Source: Clavelina lepadiformis
Taxonomy: Eukaryota; Chordata; Ascidiacea; Aplousobranchia; Clavelinidae
Direction of reading: 5' to 3'
Assembly (NCBI RefSeq): GCF_947623445.1
Contig: NC_135241.1
Span: 20,400,501-20,464,500 of the forward strand
Length of the DNA: 64,000 nucleotides
The translations under genes were made by a program, and so were the position numbers. The notes beneath the pieces were generated by a model. The model was not told the DNA's origin. It did not search any database and saw only the letters and a list, made by a program, of their open reading frames with translations. This document shows positions 51,001 through 64,000 of this stretch, piece by piece (position 1 is the stretch's first letter; each line of letters begins with the position of its first letter).

Positions 51001-51703
51001 TGCGGCATCCCGCTTTTCTCAATTTCCCTTGAAGCTATCAATTCGTGCTCCTCGAAAGATTTCTCTGACTAAGAAGTCGAATTTCTTAAAACGTGATCAG
51101 ACGATTCGGACGCCCTCGTGTAGTTTATGCAACGTCAAGACCGGTTTGTCTCTTGTCTCATATCTTCAAAACATTAATACGCTATGAGACGTAGTGTTAT
51201 TTCGACTTTGAAATAATTTTGCCTCGGGGCAGAGAGGGCAGCTCTGTCGACCTGTAAAATGAGCGCTTAAGAAGCGTGTTTGGCATTAACAGATTCGTTA
51301 TTTAGTGTTAACATCGTACGTCAAGCTGATCTGGATGACGTACAGGCGCTTTTGTTAATCGTGAATTGCCTGAGGAATACGAAATCAATTTAACTGTTAA
51401 AATGTAACGCAAAGAGTTAATATATCATTAGACGCGGAATAGAAAATATGATGTGGTTCAGGTATCAATGTAGCGGTCGCAAAAGTGTGATTCCACCACA
51501 AGATCAAAAACCGTTTTTCTAGCAATCTCTTAATATAACGGCATAGGATGAGTTGGATTAAGCGTTACTAGTATGCAACCAAATTGTAGCAGCTATGTAA
51601 AGCATAAGCAACTCGTTGTAGTTAACCTAAAACATACTCATAAAAGTATTGTATTAGTTTTTTTATTGCAACATTTCACGGTTTTTGAAAGACGTGTAAA
51701 ACA
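45029..51703. other. Large intergenic region upstream of both flanking genes
   Basis: About 6.7 kb without a supportable gene. It lies between the 5' end of the minus-strand PI3K adaptor and the 5' end of the plus-strand VWA7-like gene, so it should contain both promoters, but no specific element can be assigned. It has a run of 14 C at 48224-48237 and TAGGCCTATAAGCC repeats at about 47825-47850. A minus-strand Lys-rich frame at 49879-50238 lacks a good start and was not accepted. Confidence 0.45.
48224..48237 (+). repeat. Poly-C run (14 C)
   Basis: An uninterrupted run of 14 C in otherwise AT-rich DNA. It is a simple repeat with no further structure. Confidence 0.9.
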
Positions 51704-54700
51704 ATGTGGAACGCTTGTAGTGTTACCAGGTTATTCGCCCTGGTTGCCTTGTCCGGAGCTTTAGGGATGCAAGTACCTCCGGAGTCGGGAGGTGATTCGT
51801 GCGAGGGATATCGTAGTCTCCTCACAAGAGTCCTTGTGCAATATTCAGCAACATATTTTGCCGACAATCCAAGAAACGAAGGAACAATAATTGATCCTAA
51901 TCAAATATTTCCGCTCACTCCTCTTCAACTCTTTCGGGAGTTCTACGGTGACAGCGCTACTCCAGAACATTTCAAAGAAGCCATCTTGAAGACGTATTAT
52001 TCTGATCCTGGACCATACGGACCCGCCCCTGAGGATGCTGACCGAATCATTTTACGTGATAACATTTACACTTACGCCCAAGCATCGAGTTACGATCTGG
52101 CCCGAGAAAAATTTGGTGTTTTGCTCTACCTCGGAATCACAGACTATGCTGTAAACTCTGCTGCCTGGTTAAACTCAAGATGCATTGAACCCCAGTTTAT
52201 CGATGATGCTGAAGATGTGATAACCGCAGAACTGGAAAGGTAAGCAGCCGTCTTGAATAACTTTTAAGGCTTTAAAAGCCTAATATTGTGAGGTAAGGTT
52301 TTTTTTCAATCAAGCAGCACAACGCAGGTTAAAAGGTGTGAATGTCACACAAAACGTTGTTGCACAAAAGTCTGTGCAACGAATGATAAAATAAGTGTAT
52401 TTTGGGAAAGGTTGAAGCAAACTACAGATATAAAGCAAAATCACGTCTCGGTGTTAATCACCATCTTTTTAAAATAACGAGAAAAGCGTTGGCGTTTCAT
52501 TTCTTTGGTCCTTTTGATCCGTTCATCGTAATTTCATGCAATTAAAAGAATTATATTAATAAATAAAGCGAGGAATTCGTACGTCACGACCATAATACGT
52601 GCCACGAAATAATTTTTAAAAATATATCGACATGATTTGAGGCTAAACCGGTTATATTTTAAAAATTATTAGAAAAGTAATGAACTAATGATCTAAACCC
52701 GAAACCAATTTTTGTTTCTCTTTTCTCTTTCTTTATTCAACGTAGTAACATTCATTTCCAACACGCACATGGTTAAACTGTTTTCTAAATATTGTTTTAT
52801 TTTTGTTCTTTTTTCTGATTAAAATGTTTTATTTGACGTTTTGACATTTCATTTCTCAAATCTTTTAACCCAGGGTTCGAAATGAAATTGGAGAATTTAA
52901 ATTCGGGGCATTCATGGATTTGGGTTCGGGCACAACTTTGGCTTTTGCCATCGATGATACGGGAAGTATGTCCGGCGAAATTGCCGCAGCAAAAGTCAGA
53001 GTCAAAGTAAGAATTTTCAGCTTTTTTTTTCAATTTTTTCAATTTCAATTTTTCAATTTCTGCTAGAATTGTTTATATTGTGATATAAATTCTATTATAC
53101 TGGAATAGAATAATCCTTTTTATAATGAAATTAATGTTTCGGGAATGGTATAACAATCTATAGAAAGTCAGACAATATGATTGTGAATGCGAAATGAGCA
53201 TCGCCATTTCCAACACACGATTTGCATCAGTTACAGAAACTGTTTTGAAAAATAAATCAATTTATCTGCAGCAAATCATCGACGAGCGTCAAGGATCTTT
53301 GGACCAACCATCCGACTTCGTTCTGGTACCATTTAACGATCCCACTGTCGGTCCTGTGACAACCACTGGTAACCCTGATGTTTTCAAAGCAGCCATTGAC
53401 AGGTAAGAAGAAAGTGTAGCAAAAAAACTGTGTGTAAAGGCGACTACATGATGTAAATATAGCAACAACTACACTGTGCACCGGCAGATTCTTCATCTGG
53501 AATTTCATTTGCGTATATTTTTGACAAAACTCGGTGGTCGCGAAATATTCTTCGTTGGATAAACACAACTTACGCTATAACATGCATCTTTATCAGCTAA
53601 ATTAGAGTTGCAAGTCCTCAACGTATATAGGCTATTATTCCATTTGAGCGATTTGGTTGAGTGATTCGTATTTTATTGAAATAAACAACGGTTCAATATC
53701 CGGTCTTACCGCTGCTGTTGCTCGGACGAACTACGGGTTCATTGCTAACCAACATCATAACATATTGACTAACTTCATCACAGGGCTGATACGCACAAAA
53801 CACGAACAACGGTTTTTTTGTAGATTACTGCCGGCAGCAACACTGCAGTTATATTTTTGTAAGGTCTTGACTCAAACTTGTTTTGATTTAGGTTATATGC
53901 TCATGGTGGAGGTGACGCTCCTGAACTCGCCCTCAGAGGAATCCTGCTTGCGATTGAAAACAGCAGAGAAGGTTCAACCGTATTTGTCATCACTGACATC
54001 GACGCAAAGGATGTCGAGCTTCAGGTAATTTTGCACTGGTTTGTGTAACGTTACATGTACTGTACAGTGTCATAGACAAAGGAAATATTTCTTTTTATGA
54101 CTATCTGTATTAATACGTGCCAAAAAGTTTGTATGATTCACTGTCCGCTTTTTCCCGATTATCATAATTTAAGTCACGCGTCTTTTTTAACATTTGTTGG
54201 CTTGTTGACGATTAACTTTGCCGGCAGCTTATAACGAAAACGGTGGATTGTTTACGAAAAGTTTTCAGCAGAGCAATGAAATTCTGCTGTTTTTTTTCAT
54301 AAACCGACGTCATGTATTTTTTTGACAAAGCATATAGCTTTTCTGACAGATTAAATCATTGTCTGGCCACTAATGCCGTGTTCAAAGAAATTGTATTAAA
54401 ACCACATCACTTATAGTTGTCTTAAACGACACGTTTAACATAAATCCATGTCGAATATGCCACAGGGAAGCATTTATTTGTGTGTAACTCATATACTAAA
54501 CAATTAATAGTCTCATAGAGCCGGTAAAAAGTTACTCTTTAAATGCATATTGCATATAACAGAAGTTGTTCGATAGCGATTATGCTACTCATATTACAGT
54601 CTTAATTTTATTAAACTTATTTTTAGAACTGCCCCCTCGTATGTCCGACTCCTGTTTGATTTTTATCTTCCAGCTTATGTAACGCTATGCTACGCTTATG

Positions 54701-57700
54701 TAGCCCTTAACGGCGTGGGCGTCGACATTTTTTACGGTTATGCGCACGAATTTATTGTTCACTTTCGCCCTTGAGCAAAATTAAGAGCCTCGGTGACATA
54801 AACCCGTTAAGTAAACCTTAATACACCGTAGTTGTCAGGATTTTGATAACGCGCAATAAGAATATTTAATACTCTTTGAGATCTACATATTTTAAGGATC
54901 AAGTTGTTGCCTCAGCTGTCCAGAAGAACATAAAAATCACATTTTTGCTTACCAACCGTATCAGGACAACAATGTGCAGATTCTACACCAGGTAATTCAC
55001 TTTTGTGTACTGTCTATATAATGGACCATATTGTAAGTATGAAATTATATTAATATAGCCCACATGCTATGTGAAGCATTAAGCGACTACTAACCGCGAC
55101 AAAAGTATAATCGTTTAGGCCTATAAGATGCGCAATTTTGTTAATATTTATAGGTAAGTAACATTATACGTAGCTACACATCCTCATTTTCTTGTAACAA
55201 CAATAATGGATGATATGATGTATATACTTAAGTAATTCGTTGTATTAATTATATTCGTATGTCATGATTTTGTTGAACAAAAAGTGTAAATTTAATTTAA
55301 TTTAAATCAAGGCATAGAAATTCTAATTTACTTATATTTTGTTTCCTCCGTTGCTTGCTGCTACATGCTCCTCACAATCCTTCCTGTAACTTCCTAACCT
55401 TCACTTTTGTGTAACAGATCACGGGATAATGCTTTGAATAAGAGGAGGTGCGAGACTCCTTCCTTCCGATTCGGATTTGAATTATTTCAATACATTGCCG
55501 ACAGCACGGGAGGCAATCTTCTGGTCGTTTCGAAACGGGACATTTTCAGAGCGACTCAGGTCATTGACAGCAATGTCAAACAGGGTGTTGTGGATATTGC
55601 CTATCATGTGTTATCAGGTGAGTCATTCTAACTATTAACAAATCTATATATACCTGAACGAGTTGAATGAAACTTGCAGTCAAAGTGAATTAAAAACAAA
55701 AAGATCAGAATGATAGAATAACACGTAAACCTTGACTCATCTAGCAAAAAACATCACTGTTGCTATGTGGTATGTGCGTAAAACGGAAATAGATTATCAT
55801 CAAAGTGATTAGCCCAAAATAGTTAATTATATTTGCAAACAAATGTACTCACACTAAAATTGCCAATAACATTATCTTACAGGTGGTCGGCAGAGGTTCA
55901 CCTTCGATGTCGACTCCTCATCGCGAGAAATTTTCTTACAGCTTACCGGAAATTGTGATGACGTTGGCGTGACGTTTGAAGGATCTAGTTTAAAAATAGA
56001 GGTTATAGTTTATTGCCCTGAATATCCTAATAATTGTCATAACCTCTATTAATTGTTTTGTTTCGTTCTTCTTTCGTATTTGGGAAAGCTATCATATACC
56101 TTTTATTGCTCTTTAATATGTAAATACTAAATTCGAGAAATATGAAAATTATTAGTGGGATGTTGTGGGATGATGTCCGCAAAAGTTGGGAGCTTTGACT
56201 GCAACAAATTTTAACCTGTTGGTATATTTTGTTGCGCCTTCAGGACCCAATCAATGTTGGAGACTTATACGAAGGACGAGTTATGGTGGGAGATAACCAC
56301 GGTCCATGGACCGTTTCGGTGAACGTTGGAGGCAGTTGTTCAGCTAAGGTGATTTCCTATAAACCGGTTAAACCGGAATTCATCTTAGATAGGCGTATTG
56401 CTGGAGAATTTGCCTTTTCAATATGTTCTATATCCCAGGCTATATATAACCTTGTTGATAAGGCCTCAAAGTGTAGGTGTTATTTGCCTAAAGCGGTTTC
56501 GTAACCTTTCTGCAGTTATTTGATATTTATTAATTTCTCGATGACAGGTCGTAGCCCGAAGCACTTTCGGTTTTGTTCAAACTTTGGCAACTGAAACAGC
56601 AAACGAAGTTGGAGAGGTGACAGTCACAAAGATCGATGGTAATTTTCAATAATTTATCTAAAGTGGTTTCATAATTAAGAATATAATTCTACAGTCTTTT
56701 TTTGGATCTACAGAGGTTGTTTATCTGTCACATATTCGCTAAGACATTTAACGAAGATTAATGTGCCATAAAAGATGAACAAGTGTATTTCCGTTCCAAA
56801 GATTTATTTATGAAAACACAGAATATCGAGCCGCATCTTTTACCTTTGATTACTTAGTAGGGACATAATGCACCGATGTAAATCAATTTACTAATGCACT
56901 TTTCGCTCTCTAAACATCCGTCGGTCGAATTCTACCTTGAGGACATGTTTTACTTAAGTATATTTTCTGTGAAATCATCCAGACCCGATCTTCTTTAAGT
57001 AGTTTTCGTTCGGTGACAATATCTACTTGAGATGATGTATTTTATCGTTTGTTATCTACGATTCAGGACAACCACTTATTTCTGAGGACACCGTCATATT
57101 GATCGACATTTTCGGTAAACAACCGGGTGATACAGTCACTTCTGTAGATTTCGTCTCACAAGCTACTGGTCAAGTTTTAGAAACTTTTAAGTAAGAACTA
57201 TTTATCCATTACAGTACAATTAAATCAAACGCAACATCTTACAGTGAAATTTTAAATGTTGTTACTTTATTAAGTTTCAAATGAAATAAAAAGTCATGAT
57301 TTCGCTTTCAGCATCAATGACTCGGGATTAAACGCATTTCGTGTGAGTCCAGATACAAATCCATCTTCTCCATTTTTTGCTGTTGTACGAGGAACAGATC
57401 GAAACGGATTCAGATTCAACAGAATTCACGTTTCTCCAATTGAATTTGTAAACGTTGCGCTAGACTGTGTTGACATCGACAACATTGTGTTCAGGTTAGA
57501 AACTACTTTATGAATAACAAATGCTGTACGTACAAGTAACCTCAAAGATTATGCTTATTAGCCTATTTTTTGTGTTGTTATTTATTTGTACCACTCGTGT
57601 GTACCAAGCTATCAGCCCTCTTCAATTTGACGCGCTTGTTTTAACCAACAGTTTTGGGAACTGTTTCTTATAATCAAATTTCGGAAATACTGCTTCTTAG

Positions 57701-57921
57701 GCCTGGAGATACGGTCGACGTCACCATATCAGTGGAAAATCGTGGCTCTCGAAGTGGATCATTCGAGCTTGGTGCCACCGACACTCAAGGATATGTCAGT
57801 TCTGCCGGAGTAAGCCCCAGTCTTATAAACGTGGATGGGAGTTCCACAGGGACCAGTCAGTTCCAAGTGACAGCGCCTGATAATGCAGTGGTTGGTACAA
57901 CAAATGTCATCACCGTAACGG
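51704..57921 (+). CDS. VWA7: VWA7-like secreted protein (N-terminal half of an apparent VWA7-ITIH fusion)
   Basis: Twelve exons join without a phase error: 51704-52239, 52874-53006, 53272-53402, 53892-54024, 54897-54991, 55418-55617, 55883-56001, 56244-56348, 56548-56638, 57067-57190, 57312-57494, 57701-57921, giving 690 residues. The ATG opens a signal peptide (MWNACSVTRLFALVALSGAL). A VWA7-type N-terminal helical region follows, then a VWA domain with metal-site motif DDTGSMS, VLVPFNDPTVGPV, HGGGDAPELAL and FVITDIDAKD; the human VWA7 counterparts are DTTGSMG, VLVPFHDPGFGPV, LGGGDEPE and FVFTDASPKD. Next come beta-rich Ig-like or fibronectin-like segments and a final domain RPGDTVDVTISVENRG ending VVGTTNVITVT, again as in VWA7. 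There is no stop codon at the end: the last exon ends in phase 1 and fits the ITIH-like exon at 58202. Confidence 0.88.
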
Positions 57922-58201
57922 GTACGAATCGTCTATGTTTGATGATAAACTGTATACAGTAATTCTCGTTATTTATTTTTACATTAGTTTGGTTTTAAAT
58001 AAGTTGCGTCATAATACTTTTTTTGACTTTTAACACCATCCGAAATACATACTTGCTTTTTCGACGCTAAATACATTCGATTGCACGCTTCTTCCTATAA
58101 TTTATGCTTGGTGCGTTGTTGTTATAATGGATAGATACCTTGATAAAAAGTTGTGCACTACGCCTTGTCTAAGGAATTAACCGCAGATCTTCTCTTCACA
58201 G

Positions 58202-61200
58202 CCACAACAAGCTTATCGAGCTTCCTTTTGTACAAATCATGTCGAATAGTGGTTGGCCAACGACTTAGACCCAAGGTGGAATCTTTCATGGTCGACACCA
58301 CGATCAGTTCTCGTTTTGCAGAAACTGCTTTGACTACGATTGTACATAATGAGTAAGTTATGGCCGTTCTGCTGTTTGCTTTATATCAATATTATTCATA
58401 AAAGGGTTTTTTATGAATTAGGCTATGACTTCTGCATTGTAGGAATTTATAACTTAAAAGCTAGCATATTTTTTACTACTGAAAATCCGTCGATTTCATT
58501 GGTCAGCGAGTCATAATCATGTCGTAAGTCATTTACCCATAATTACACCGGTTAGTATTTTGCTGTCATACCACAAAACGTCATTCAAATGTATCTTTAT
58601 GTTTATCCATTTGCCCAGCGCTGCCGTAGGCAGGGAGGCAGAGTTTAGCGTTCTTCTGCCGCTCGATGCTTTCATCACCAGCTTTTCTATGACAATCGAT
58701 GGCGTCACTTATGAGGGAACAATTCGCGAAAAGGAAGAAGCTCAACGAATATTTAATATTGCTAGGGTAAGATCACCATAGTCACACATGACATTGTTAC
58801 TATACAATACGAAATCATTTGCTGTAAAATTAAGCAAAGACCCATAAATACCGCAGAAATAGAAATGATAAACGAAATTTGACAATGTACTTTCGGAATA
58901 TAATACCGTAAATCATGAATCGCGGTCCACTGTTCCAAGGCATGAAATCCGTTACTTTTGTTAAGACATTCAGAAGGCAATCTTAGTTGCAAAACTATAC
59001 CAACTGTTATAGGATCGACAACTATCCGCCGGTCATGTTGTTGCACGAGATGAATCGACCACAGTTTTTCAAACCTCTGTCAACTTGGAACCTTTCAAAC
59101 GAGTGACGTTTGAGCTGAAATATCAAGAATTGCTCGTGAAAAAGAATGGAAAGTAAATAAGTTGTAATTTTTTAGTTTTTTTAACAATTACATTGATGTT
59201 TTTGGCTTTAAGTTATTAACCACCATTTGGGCTACATATCTCACAACTCCACTTCACGTGTGTTAGGCACTATCTGTAGCTCTAGGCTATACGTATAACC
59301 TATCAGGTTGTCTTTCGCTAAAACCTACTTTCTTCAAATGTTTAGAAAGCTTATCGTACATTCAGATTCAATTAAGATAGTCACCTTTTGAGCTTTTGTA
59401 TCAAATTTAGATGTTTTGATCTTATTTTCCAAATCAGATATACTTATGGGGTGTCAGTTCAAATGCTTCAGCCTGTGCAAGAATTTCGAATCGATGTGTC
59501 AATATGCGAAGGAGAAGATCTTCTGTTTGTCAATGTACCAGGCTTTGAGACTGAACAAAGCAGCATTCCTGAACCAATCGCACTCCCAGGTGTCACAGTC
59601 ACCAGACGAGCGTAAGTATACAACTTTTAACAGTCCTATTTGGCTTCAAATACATTGTCTTCGTTTCTCGACGAAATTTGCATGATATACACTGCAAATT
59701 ATATTAATGAATTAATTTATGTGAATAAGATTTCAAAAATTTTTGTATGTATCACAAAGTATGTCAAAGAAACGATGCTTGGGTCGTGATAACATGTCGC
59801 GTTATTTTGCATCTTCTCGGACATGTTCTTTGATTTAAATTGTTATCCAATATGTTAAAAATTCTGTGCCGCTTGCATGGAAATAATCTGACATCTACTT
59901 CTTAACAAGCTAGTTATGACAAATAACGTTTGTTAACGCTAAAGAATGCGAATTTTTACGTGAAATTTAGAAATTCAGCTCAAGTGAGTTACGCTCCAAC
60001 ACGTGACCAGCAAACCATCTTCTCACCGCTTGGTTTAAGTGGGAGGTTTGTGGTTGAGTATGACGTAGTCAGGGAATCTGCCACAAGCGAACTTCTTATT
60101 GCTGGAGAGTAAGAAAATCTACATTATGGCTTTTGTTTCAACAAACGCTAATTTTTCTAACTGTTAAAAAAGTAACCATGTTTAAAATAACTTACTCTAT
60201 TAAACAGCATCAATAAAAGTGAAAAAGTAGCTTGCATACTGCGCTTGTAACAATGGGTATTGTTCATAGTTGAAATATGCTTAACATATTATTTTTTGCA
60301 TTTAATCAACACAAAAAAACTATTTTCAGATATTTTGTTCATTTTATTGAACCTTCGCTTGACCCGATGCCAAAACGTGTTGTCTTTGCACTCGATGTAT
60401 CTGGGTCAATGTTTGGTCACAAACTTAAACAACTGAGACTTGCTATGTCAGATATTCTTGATCAATTTCGTCCAGATGTAAGTATATTGATGTTAATCTG
60501 TTTCGTTAATAATTAATTTATTATTTTCTGTTAAAGAAATAATAAATTTTTTTAAATATAAGGTACCTGTACCGAGTAAGGCCCACCTAACACTTTTTTG
60601 AAAATAACTCAAGAACCATAAATGAGAATAGACTGAAAAATCGTATTCTATTAGTGAGGGTATATGACTACAACATATTAAAGCCACAATACCTGACAAC
60701 CCCTCAAAAAATTTTATAAAGAAATTAAAAATTCCAAAAAATGGGCCTTATTAGGAGCATAGGCTCCTAATAAAGCCCACCAATTTTGTGAGTATTTTGA
60801 TTCAAAACATATTAATAGACAACATATAACATTATTAGAAATTTCACATTTTAAGTTGTACAAACATTTAAAAAGATTCCACTAGGCGCATCAAAGTAAC
60901 TGCAACAATTTGCCAACTGATGACTGGAACCACTCTTGAAGTCTGGACATCAATTAGCCAAGCATCTTGTATGGGCCTTATTAGGCGCATGTGGCATCCA
61001 CGAAAAAAATGTCACATTTTTATCATCAGAAAAATTTTAGCAAAAAAAGTGCATTATCCTTTTCAATACTAAGTTGGTTGTTACATGAAAACTTCAGCCG
61101 GCTGACAACAGTTCGTTTAACCGGACAAATTCTCACTTACTTTTTTTCTAAATAAACAAAACCACCTTAACTGCAAATATCAAAATTTTGTTGTGCTCTA

Positions 61201-63986
61201 GCGAATCGGTTGATCACGTGACAAGGATGAAATCTGGTAAACCATCATGAATTTATATTAGTTTTTATGTAGGGACAAAATCTTTCATTTATTTGCACGG
61301 GTTTGTGAAATATGAGCAATGGGCCTTATTAGGGACCGGGCCTTATTCGGTACAGGTACCTTATATGATTTTTGTGAGTTTTCATCTTCATGAAATTTAG
61401 TTTTTGGTATTGTTTTTATTTCACAGGATCAGTTCTCTATCATAGTGTTCAATAGTTCGGTGACGCGATGGGAACCGGAAGGACTTTCCACGACTTTAGC
61501 TCCTGCAACTCCTGCTTACTTAAGGCAAGCAAAATCTTTCCTTGATGAGGTGATGGCTCGCGGAGGAACTGACATCCTTCAAGCTGCTCAAGCCGCCATC
61601 AACATGTTGTCCGTGGCTGTTGAAGAGAGCCCAGATGGTATTGCTTGTGTTATACAATTACTTTCATTGTTTTCTTCAGTATTTGTTACATTTTAAACTT
61701 TATTTCAATACAGTTGCATTAAACTGAAAAAGAATTGTCGTAAGTTTAGTTTCGTTGTTTTTAGCTTCTTCATTGGGTGGACTTGAAGCATCCAATCCTG
61801 CCGCGGATTACATCATACTCCTAACTGACGGGCAATCCACGGAAGGGGTTATTAAACCCAGTGATATTGAAAAAGAAATCGCTGACGACAACGAGTATGT
61901 TTTTTATTGAAATTAAAAAGATCTTTTCTTCAACACTAAGTGACTGTTAATTTAAGGTATATAATAATATCTGCTATGAAAAAGAGGTAAAGTCATTGAT
62001 TTTAAATGTTGATAGATATGTGAGAACTAAACATTTTCTATCTTATAGTGATCGGTTCGGAATTCACACGATCGGTTTTGGTTCGCTAGTGGATGCTAGA
62101 ATGCTGAGGAGGATTGCGGCTCAAAATGTCGGAACCTCGATTCAAATTTTCATCGACATAGATACGCACGTTCAGGTATATAGAATCGTGTATAATTTCT
62201 TTTTTCTTGACAACAAGTGTGAAAACTGTGGTTACAGTTCTCATACTGTACAACGTATTTCATTTCTTGCTTAACAGTAGCACCGAACAGATTTATCATT
62301 GGACATTTACATTTGCAGATGGCCAGCTTCTTTTCAGGTATCTCAAGACCCGTGCTCCGTGACGTCGAAATTGAATACCCGCCTAGCACTGTTCGAAAAA
62401 CGAGTGACACTTCGTTCCGAGCAAGTTTCATCGGATCAGAAATTATAGTCGCCGGAAGATTTAGTGCTGATTTCGTCATAGACAACGTGAGTCCCCGCAG
62501 GAGACGTGACGTTACTTTTGATTTCCTGGAATTTACTTTGAGAGGTATTTACCTTTATTAAACTTTTAAGAATTTGTTTTCAAGGTTAGATGTTAAACTC
62601 TGTTTCGCCCGGTTAAATGCCATAGTTGTTGAGAATTGTTGTGTATGCTATTGGACATGAAGGTTTCTTATATCTTACAATTTATTTGAAGATACCTAGA
62701 ATAGTTGTGCAGTTATTAGGGTTTTCAAATACATTATGCCGATAGTTTTATTAAGCCGTTTTCAACATAGGCTAACAGCTGTATAAGTTCATGACGTGAT
62801 ATTTTTACCCAAAGGCAAAACCAGGAAAGACGACAGAATTATTCCTGAAAACGCCACACCTCGTGATTTGGCCGAGCTGTGCCTTGCAACCGAATTCCAG
62901 GTAATTGCTTCCCGCATATGACCCGTGAACATAACGTGAAATTTACCAGTTGCAGCAAATCTAAACGTGCAATTTGAAACGTTACTGCAGGTTCTTAATT
63001 TTGCCGAACGTTTGAACATCTTTTTGGAATTGAAAAACTTGTTAAGGCGCATTGATGCAACGACGAATAATACCGAAGAAGAAAGCCTTCGTGATGAAGC
63101 TCTCCAGCTTTCCTTAGAGTCAGTCTAATAAATAATCCTTAGAAACCTTGTTCTTTATTGACATTGCCAAAATTATAAAAACATATGTGTTTGATGCAGA
63201 AACGAATTTGTAACTCCTGGAATAACTGCACTCATCGTTGTAAAGCCCGATGATCTTAAAGAAATAGACGAAGCGATTGAAGAAGAGGACTCGACCACTA
63301 CAACGGCAGCTCCCACCACAACTGCAAGACCGCCCATCGGTTTAACCTCCAGCGGTAGGGAGGAGGCCCTTGATAGTCGTCTCATTGGTGCTAGGCCAAC
63401 GTTTACCACACCACCCAGAAGAATTGACATTTTTGGTGACCCTCACATAATTCTTGATCTTGAAGAGCAAGTGACGGTTTGCTTTACATGGCAAGGCGAA
63501 GATAGCCAGGTATAAGGCTTGTACAAATGGTAATAAAATGCATAAAAATAACGTATACCGTGTATACTCGTTAGTAACGCAAATATTACATCACTTTATG
63601 GAAAAATTAAAAAAATACAACAGGTCATCTCCCATTGAACATGTTTTTAAACCGTTCTTTTTACGTTAAACAAACTGCAAATTATAACAATATTTAACAT
63701 ATTTGTTATGGTGTCCTAATATTTATCCTTGTACCAAGTAAAATCTTTGCGCAACTTAAACTCGGTGATGAATGATGATTGTCTTTCGATCATTGTTTGG
63801 TGATTATTTTTTATTTATCTCATTTTTTTGTTGTTGTTGTAGATCTACAACATTTTACATGACGATGTAAACGGTATCACTGTCAACGCCAAGTTGTCGC
63901 ATGGGCCGCTAAGTGTAAGGAACAATCAACACACGTACATTGACCACTTAGCCCTGATGTTTAGAAAGCAGAATGTGACAGCCGAG
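58202..63986 (+). CDS. Inter-alpha-trypsin inhibitor heavy chain-like (C-terminal half of the fusion; runs off the window)
   Basis: Fourteen exons in phase: 58202-58352, 58619-58766, 59013-59152, 59438-59611, 59971-60108, 60330-60477, 61427-61637, 61765-61894, 62049-62175, 62319-62544, 62815-62900, 62991-63118, 63200-63509, 63843-63986, then a donor, so it continues. Order: VIT domain (ISSRFAETALTTIV, FITSFSMTIDGVTYEGTI, VTFELKYQELL), then VWA (YFVHFIEP, metal site DVSGSM, LLTDGQSTEG), linker EIIVAGRF, EFVTPGITALIVVKPDD, a Thr/Ala/Pro-rich stretch and the start of the ITI C-terminal domain (FGDPHIILDL, human GDPHF). ITIH proteins bind hyaluronan covalently through the Asp of a DPH motif, and DPH is present here (in the read part). 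No in-frame ATG or signal peptide precedes 58202, which supports splicing from the VWA7-like exons. Visible length 753 residues. Confidence 0.88.
60559..61363. mobile_element. Non-autonomous TIR element (805 bp) in an ITIH-like intron
   Basis: The ends are inverted repeats: TAAGGTACCTGTACCGAGTA on the left and TAAGGTACCTGTACCGAATA on the right (reverse complement), and both continue with AGGCCC, 25 of 26 alike. TA flanks each end (60557-60558 and 61364-61365). The word GGGCCTTATTAGG recurs internally (60744, 60973, 61321), once as a palindrome with GGAGCATAGGCTCC at its centre. No coding frame is present. It lies in the intron between the exons for the metal site and the next part of the VWA domain, and does not disturb the splice sites. 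Confidence 0.75.
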
Positions 63987-64000
63987 GTAAGTAGAACGCG

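Noticed and set aside
53194-53271. Upstream extension of the third VWA7-like exon
   Set aside because: The frame is open, but the acceptor TTTATCTGCAG at 53271 aligns the protein to human VWA7 without an insertion.
57654-57700. Upstream extension of the last VWA7-like exon (starting TTG)
   Set aside because: Its phase does not fit the preceding exon; the acceptor at 57700 does and also matches the family.

Overview
The window looks like nuclear DNA of an ascidian tunicate, most likely Ciona or a close relative. It is AT-rich. Its genes have many short introns with clean GT-AG borders. The gene set is chordate-type (a PI3K-gamma adaptor, an inter-alpha-trypsin inhibitor heavy chain, a VWA7-like protein), and words such as TAGGCCTA recur in the non-coding DNA. 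No bacterial-style operon, CRISPR array or rRNA was seen. All product names come from reading translations by eye and from remembered family sequences; no database was searched.

Layout. (1) 184-12921, plus strand: two tandem, paralogous membrane receptors built from CCP/sushi and Ig-like exons. The first is cut by the left edge and has an 18-bp minisatellite coding for a PDSTHQ-type stalk. The second has an in-frame TGA in its CCP exon and a tyrosine-bearing tail with two alternative exons. (2) 14004-14273, minus: a single-exon dynein light chain LC8. (3) 19011-26160, plus: epsilon-tubulin (one exon), an unrecognised membrane protein probably targeted to mitochondria, and a SPOUT1/CENP-32-type methyltransferase. 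A 2-kb TIR transposon sits in the last intron of the middle gene. (4) 27497-32283, minus: an unrecognised 194-aa protein and an ETAA1-like protein. (5) 36690-44401, minus: one PIK3R5/PIK3R6-type (p101/p84) PI3K-gamma adaptor gene, with a further possible 5' exon at 44635-44920. (6) 51704 to the right edge, plus: a VWA7-like secreted protein whose last exon is phase-compatible with the first exon of an ITIH-like protein. No start codon is visible between them, so the two probably form one fused gene.

The non-coding DNA carries at least three TIR elements (in the middle gene of block 3, between ETAA1 and the PI3K adaptor, and in an ITIH intron), a cluster of AGGTCAAAAT words, a tRNA-derived SINE-like fragment and a 22-bp near-perfect hairpin.

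Functional themes: cell-surface recognition (receptors), cilia and microtubules (LC8, epsilon-tubulin), spindle and replication-stress functions (SPOUT1, ETAA1), lipid signalling (p101/p84) and extracellular matrix or plasma-type proteins (VWA7/ITIH). The most novel items are the apparent VWA7-ITIH fusion, the TIR transposon that carries a widespread but unnamed ORF family, and the CCP/Ig receptor pair, which resembles the variable receptor vCRL1 described in Ciona.
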